The translations under genes and the position numbers were made by a program. Shown here one piece after another: positions 7,694 through 11,354 of a stretch of 11,354 bases of DNA. The notes below the pieces were generated by a model, which saw only the letters and a program-made list of their open reading frames with translations, was not told where the DNA came from and did no database searches. The DNA lies in contig JALLPB010001076.1 of assembly GCA_036939975.1 (NCBI GenBank), forward strand, positions 1 through 11,354, in the 5' to 3' direction. The DNA comes from Cyclostephanos tholiformis (lineage: Eukaryota > Bacillariophyta > Thalassiosirophyceae > Thalassiosirales > Thalassiosiraceae). Every line of letters starts with the position of its first letter. Within the stretch, counting starts at the first letter, position 1.

Positions 7694-8249
7694 ACTAAAT
7701 CAACTGTCACGATTGATAAAAAAAACATAGCAGTGGATATAAACCTGGGGGTTCCAAAATTATAATTATTTAGCAACATTTTTTTTGCTATTTCTTTCAT
7801 GCCGACCAGCGCGGGGTAGTCCTTCAACGAATCCCCAACAGATGAAATGTGCGCAGGCACAACAAAAAGATGAGAAACCTTTACATGCCATCTTAACGTC
7901 TTCGTCCTACTGTCTACTGCCCAGCTTCCGAAATAGCGCCAGCATTGCTGTTTCCGTGAACCTATTAACGAGCGCTTCGGGATAGTTCGTGGAAGCATGT
8001 GCCGTGGGTACAAGATTCCGACTCGCTGTCATTTTCATTCGAAGATAGTCACTCGTCATCTGAAAAACTATTTCTTTCATCGCAATCCTCGAGGGACATA
8101 TATGTTTTTTCGCAGATGCCAAATGCCTTCGTTGGGATCACCATCCGTCCCATAAAAATTGCCGTGTCCCCCCTTCAACGCCATCGAAGACGAGTTCGTC
8201 GCCCTCTCCCCCACTGCTTACGAAGTTCTGTCACAACGAACAAAATTCA
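7694..8249. other. Convergent spacer with only short, weak reading frames
   Basis: This 556-bp region lies between two genes that end towards each other and probably holds both 3' untranslated regions. An A-rich run at about 7718-7726 follows the VIT stop. On the minus strand a 34-codon frame (8153-8049) is followed, after one TGA, by a Ser/Glu/Asp-rich stretch in the same frame. Two other minus-strand frames (8122-7907 and 8013-7690) lack family resemblance. I would not call a gene here. Confidence 0.5.
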
Positions 8250-9992
8250 TCATGACGTCGTACCTGGCTCGTACATCGTCACGGCGCTCTTGCATATGGG
8301 ACACGATGCCACCACCGTCAGCCATCTATCAATGCACTCCGCGTGGAAGGAATGGGGATGATTGGGACAGGACAGTCTTTTCCTCCCTTCCCCCACTCGG
8401 TAGTCCTCGAGGCATATGGCACACGTGCCGAATTCCGTCTCGTCGCCGTTGCCATTTTCCTCTTTCGAAGATCGTCCGTCCTTCTCGGGAACAAGATCCG
8501 TCCTATCGTCGTGATTTCCCCCATCCGTCATCGACCCTTCACCACCCCCCCGAGCTATGACCTCCACGGGGTACGAGTCGATGACCTCCCGACTCGCGCC
8601 TCGACCCTCCGTTCCGATTCCAAAACGCGCCACAAGCTCCTCGAAAGACTCCGTCGGCTGCAGTATCACGTTCCTTCCCCCCGGTACCACATGACCGAAG
8701 CCCCTGAGGTAACTCATCCGAGCGAGCGCGTCGATGAGCGTTCGCTCTAGGTGGTCGTCCCCGCCCATCGCCCCCGACTCGACGGCCGTCGTCGTCGTCG
8801 GTCGTCGCACGTCGTACCGCACCCGTATTATCCGATCCCCCCGACCATCGCGATCACGATGCACCGCCATGAAATAACGTCCGTCGTCCGATCGATGCGT
8901 CCTCGTGCCTCCGACGGGTAGCATGATGCCGCCGGAGAAAGAGTTAGAGGGGGAGAGACCGCCGTCCGCCCACAGCCGCAAATCATCCGCGACAGGAGCG
9001 AAGTCGCGCATCCCCTCCTCCTCCTCCCGCCGTCGACGCGCGTCGGTGACTGCACCTCCCAATCCCCCGATGGTCGCCCCGACGACGGCGCCGATCGCGC
9101 CGGCGTACACGGTCCCGATGATCGCCCCGTTGACCATTCCGTTTAGCACGCGCGCGAACGTACCCATCGCACCCTGGCCGTGAACGAGGGGATTATTAAC
9201 GCGCGTTGTTGTTTCGACGGAATTCGAGACGCCGTTGCCACCACCGCGCGCCAGGGGCCCGATGATCGCGTTCGTATCCCGTCGGAACCGCGGATCGAAC
9301 GTAACGTTCACCCACTCCTCCCCCCCGGCACCCCCCCCAACGAGGCGGTCGCCGACGACGGTGGGATCGGGCGGACGCGGCGGGGGGGTCGGGTCGGTAC
9401 CGATCGTCGTCGAGGTTGTGACCGAGTCGTCGAGGTTTTCGTCGACGCCATCCCCCCCCCCCTCCCGCCGTGCCTCGCAGGCGTCGCAACGTACATCGAC
9501 GCCATCGTTGATGAGGGTGCACCGCGTGCACTGCCATTGGCCCTCCCCCAGCGGCGGAGGTGCGCTTTGGTCGTCGCCCCGGTGAGACTCGGGAGGAGGA
9601 GACGATCGACCTCCCCTCCCCCCCCCCCCCCCTCCTCCCTCTCGTGAAGGTACGGTCCTGGTGGAATCGGACGACGACGTAGACGACGAGGCAGATTCGA
9701 CGCCGTCCGCCTCCCCCGATCGTCGTTTCACCCTCCCCGATGACGATTCCCCCTCCCCCGACATAATATGACGCCCTCGATGATGATGTCCTTGTCCGCA
9801 GGCGACGTCGTGTAAAACGAAATTGGCCGATGGGACGTCGCGTCCGCACCTGGGACAACGAGTCGTCGCGATGATGGGGATCCCATCATCTTCCATCGGC
9901 GTCAACCGCGGCGTCATCAGACCGAGGTCGACAACGTCCCCCGTGGTAGTACTCCTCCCACCACCCATCGATGATTCCTCAAACGAATTCAT
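8250..9992 (-). CDS. RING-H2 zinc-finger protein, probable E3 ubiquitin ligase with glycine zipper
   Basis: The protein has 580 aa and no introns. In order: a TRAF/XAF1-like C2HC finger (Cys46, Cys49, His61, Cys65); a low-complexity Ser/Gly region; a RanBP2/NZF-type finger (Trp153, Cys155, Cys158, Cys169, Cys172); a glycine zipper at 285-313 with small residues every fourth position, probably membrane-inserting; a middle region of unknown fold; and a C-terminal RING-H2 (Cys524, Cys527, Cys542, His547, His550, Cys553, Cys564, Cys567) with the E2-contact Trp557. The segment before the RING (SFEELVARFG, then REVIDSYPVEVI) resembles the linker in RNF126/RNF115-type ligases. The role would be to transfer ubiquitin from an E2 to substrates; substrate unknown. 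The start is the first ATG in a frame open to a stop at 10101-10103. Two long C runs encode Gly tracts and are risk points for frame errors. Confidence 0.85.
   Translation of the reverse strand: MNSFEESSMGGGRSTTTGDVVDLGLMTPRLTPMEDDGIPIIATTRCPRCGRDVPSANFVLHDVACGQGHHHRGRHIMSGEGESSSGRVKRRSGEADGVESASSSTSSSDSTRTVPSREGGGGGGGRGGRSSPPPESHRGDDQSAPPPLGEGQWQCTRCTLINDGVDVRCDACEARREGGGDGVDENLDDSVTTSTTIGTDPTPPPRPPDPTVVGDRLVGGGAGGEEWVNVTFDPRFRRDTNAIIGPLARGGGNGVSNSVETTTRVNNPLVHGQGAMGTFARVLNGMVNGAIIGTVYAGAIGAVVGATIGGLGGAVTDARRRREEEEGMRDFAPVADDLRLWADGGLSPSNSFSGGIMLPVGGTRTHRSDDGRYFMAVHRDRDGRGDRIIRVRYDVRRPTTTTAVESGAMGGDDHLERTLIDALARMSYLRGFGHVVPGGRNVILQPTESFEELVARFGIGTEGRGASREVIDSYPVEVIARGGGEGSMTDGGNHDDRTDLVPEKDGRSSKEENGNGDETEFGTCAICLEDYRVGEGRKRLSCPNHPHSFHAECIDRWLTVVASCPICKSAVTMYEPGTTS
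9452..9462. repeat. C11 homopolymer inside the RING gene
   Basis: Eleven C encode part of a Gly tract near residue 180 on the minus strand. The frame is continuous across it as given. Confidence 0.9.
9618..9632. repeat. C15 homopolymer inside the RING gene
   Basis: Fifteen consecutive C encode most of a poly-Gly tract (residues about 119-125) on the minus strand. Slippage here, in the cell or in sequencing, would shift the frame. The zinc fingers on both sides are in the same frame as given, so the length shown is compatible with function. Confidence 0.95.
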
Positions 9993-10206
9993 TTCCTCTT
10001 GGCTCTTTGCGACGGTAAAAACCTTCTCTCCATGAAAAAGAAGTCTTTTTTGTGGGATTATCCTCTGGGTGTCAAGCTGTGTCGTGGGTTTATGATGTAT
10101 CTACGAATTCGAAAGAAGCCGAAAAGGAGAATCAATAGTGGTAACATGATGCGATTCACAAAAAAGTACCCTATTTGGCTATCTCTGTATGTAGGGAATT
10201 TTTTTA

Positions 10207-10335
10207 GCATACCCAACCCGGTTTTGGGTACGATATATGCAAAAGGGTATGCAAATGTGTTCCCGCCAATTTTTCTTGACTGATCGAGTTGCATACCCGT
10301 CATAAGAAAATTTTGCATACCCAGAATGCATACCC
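10207..10335. repeat. Five GCATACCC octamers in 129 bp
   Basis: Exact copies are at 10207-10214, 10291-10298, 10315-10322 and 10328-10335 on the plus strand, and at 10245-10252 on the minus strand. Three of the five extend to TTGCATACCC or ATGCATACCC. The motif is unassigned; the clustering suggests a transcription-factor site array. Confidence 0.7.
10260..10269 (+). promoter_or_regulatory. E2F-like site 1
   Basis: TTCCCGCCAA matches the E2F/DP consensus known from animals and plants. It lies 134 bp upstream of the ATG at 10404 and shares sequence and orientation with site 2. Confidence 0.4.
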
Positions 10336-10338
10336 CCC

Positions 10339-10348
10339 TTCCCGCCAA
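10339..10348 (+). promoter_or_regulatory. E2F-like site 2
   Basis: A second exact TTCCCGCCAA, 55 bp before the ATG at 10404 and directly after the last GCATACCC copy. Two identical ten-base matches 79 bp apart are unlikely by chance, but E2F use in this organism is inferred. Confidence 0.45.
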
Positions 10349-10403
10349 CTATTTTTGAGCTTCTGGCCACACAAATAATATTAAAGATCGTGTATCATCC
10401 ACC

Positions 10404-11301
10404 ATGAGCATAAACAACGATGCCGATGAATCTTCTCTGTCTCTTCCCTTGCCACCCCCCGCCCATTTGAGGACAGCAAAGTAGCCGGCCCCCCTCGCAA
10501 ATCATTCGCTGAGATGATATACGTCTCTCAAGGTCGTTCATTAAAGACTCCAGCATTATTGAGCTTGGGGCTGAAAAATGCCGATGGTAGTCCTACATTC
10601 AATCAGTTGGTTCTGCCTTGGAGTGCTGCTGTTCGTCCGTCAGCACTTAAGATGACTGCAACGGAGTTGTGGGACGAAGTCATTAGGCGCAGCAGAATTG
10701 CTGCGGGTGGCAATGTACTAACTGCCCCTCATCCTAATGCATGGACTGTGTCAAGAGCAACCAACTGGTTGGTTGATAATCCAATTATTGGTGATGATGA
10801 GGTAGCCTTCATCCGAAATACAATTTCACATCAAATTTCAGTTGCTGAGAATGCAGCACTTCAGCAGCCGAATGTCCCCCCCCCTGCTGTGTCCAATTCT
10901 GGTGGCAGTAACTGGATTGGGAAGTATCCTTATTTGCTTTTAATTCATGCAATTATTGATGACAAAACATCAAAAGTGCCTACAAACGTAGGCTTTTTGT
11001 TCCGAGTGGTCGAATGGCAGTCGAAGACGATGGCATCAAACGTTTGGCATATGGTTGCAGAAAAGTGGAATGACAAATTGTTCTCACCTAACACATCAGT
11101 AAAAGATTCCCATTCTGATTTTGCATGGCCAATCACTATTTCTTTTGATGCAGTTGAGAACCTTCTACCAGCAACTCCTGAAAAAGTTGAGGAGAAGTGG
11201 AACTCCATGAATTGGGCACTTAAGCGAGGAATCTCAAACTGGGAGCGCATTGGACAGGAAGATGGTGGGTACACAGGTGAGGAAGATGACAACAACACAG
11301 G

Positions 11302-11354
<53 letters not shown>
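10404..11354 (+). CDS. Partial gene, Trp-rich protein with acidic tail, frame broken near start
   Basis: A frame on the plus strand is open from 10430 to the window end with no stop. Its first ATG is at 10514 (280 codons and continuing). A better-placed ATG at 10404 (ACCATGA context) lies in another frame, which runs through a C6 run (10455-10460) and stops at 10482-10484. One base missing in the C run would join them, so a sequencing error or a recent mutation is likely; otherwise translation starts at 10514. Counting from 10514, residues 178-250 have spaced tryptophans (178, 185, 205, 229, 234, 243) and a helical VEEKWNSMNWALKRG stretch, faintly like Myb/SANT-type DNA-binding domains in transposon-linked proteins. 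This is followed by an acidic linker and at least 17 Asp. Function unknown; lineage-specific or transposon-derived are both possible. Confidence 0.6.
11303..11354. repeat. (GAT)n microsatellite at the window edge
   Basis: Seventeen perfect GAT units plus one base, continuing past the window. In the open plus-strand frame it encodes poly-Asp. The true length cannot be seen. Confidence 0.95.

Larger units (their letters stand above)
9993..10403. promoter_or_regulatory. Divergent control region of the RING gene and the 3' gene
   Basis: These 411 bp separate the RING gene start (minus) from the first ATG of the plus-strand gene. The RING-proximal half (9993-10190) shows nothing specific. The distal half holds five GCATACCC octamers, two TTCCCGCCAA sites, and a perfect inverted repeat TACCCAA-7 nt-TTGGGTA at 10210-10230. 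The clustering towards the plus-strand gene suggests its core promoter lies here. Confidence 0.5.

Noticed and set aside
8007..8153. TGA at 8049-8051 read as selenocysteine, joining two acidic minus-strand stretches
   Set aside because: Diatoms do use selenocysteine, but the flanking residues resemble no selenoprotein and I see no SECIS-like element. The region is more likely 3' untranslated sequence.
9196..9858. Arg- and Gly-rich open frames overlapping the RING gene in other frames and on the other strand
   Set aside because: GC-rich sequence has few stops. The zinc-finger cysteines identify the true frame and these lack any domain.
9999..10283. A 94-codon plus-strand frame between the RING gene and the 3' gene
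   Set aside because: It has no ATG at its start, no family resemblance, and runs through the regulatory motif cluster.
1..11354. CRISPR array, prophage, insertion sequence or bacterial operon
   Set aside because: No spaced identical repeats, terminal inverted repeats with a transposase, or Shine-Dalgarno-led gene strings are visible. The spliced introns and nuclear tRNA show the DNA is eukaryotic.

Overview
The window is nuclear DNA from a eukaryote, most likely an alga of the diatom type. The copper-pump gene is split by four short GT-AG introns (62-93 bp), a nuclear tRNA gene carries internal A and B boxes, and coding regions are separated by spacers of a few hundred bases on both strands. 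The diatom assignment is an inference from gene style: short introns, NUMOD3-like repeats, Asp-rich and Gly-rich tracts, and patches of very GC-rich coding sequence. No single feature proves it.

Layout. Positions 1-2275 are poor in intact genes. There is a weak two-exon plus-strand model at 149-468. On the minus strand there is a chain of damaged reading frames: a coiled-coil piece (1686-2115), an unrecognised piece with in-frame stops (963-1651), and a piece ending in NUMOD3-like 20-residue repeats (485-985). They may be remains of one or more decayed genes. Positions 2276-6260 (minus) encode a complete copper-transporting P1B-type ATPase in five exons, 1220 aa when spliced, with an unusual Cys-rich C-terminal tail. 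Positions 6261-6703 are a divergent control region that contains a tRNA-Lys(CUU) gene (6397-6469). Positions 6704-7693 (plus) encode an intronless VIT1/CCC1-family iron/manganese transporter of 329 aa. Positions 7694-8249 are a convergent spacer. Positions 8250-9992 (minus) encode a 580-aa RING-H2 protein that also has two other zinc fingers and a glycine zipper. Positions 9993-10403 are a second divergent control region, with two E2F-like sites and five copies of GCATACCC. From about 10404 to the window end a plus-strand gene of unknown function runs off the edge inside a GAT (poly-Asp) repeat. Its reading frame is broken near the 5' end.

How the genes fit together. The copper ATPase and the VIT1/CCC1 transporter are head to head, 443 bp apart. 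Copper pumps of this class load copper into the secretory pathway, where multicopper oxidases for iron uptake are metallated, and VIT1/CCC1 proteins store iron or manganese in vacuoles. Shared control of the pair is plausible but unproven. The RING protein and the 3' gene also diverge from a shared spacer. I see no prophage, CRISPR array or bacterial operon, and no clearly new multi-gene system. The most unusual items are the Cys-rich tail of the ATPase, the domain mix of the RING protein, and the motif cluster at 10207-10348.
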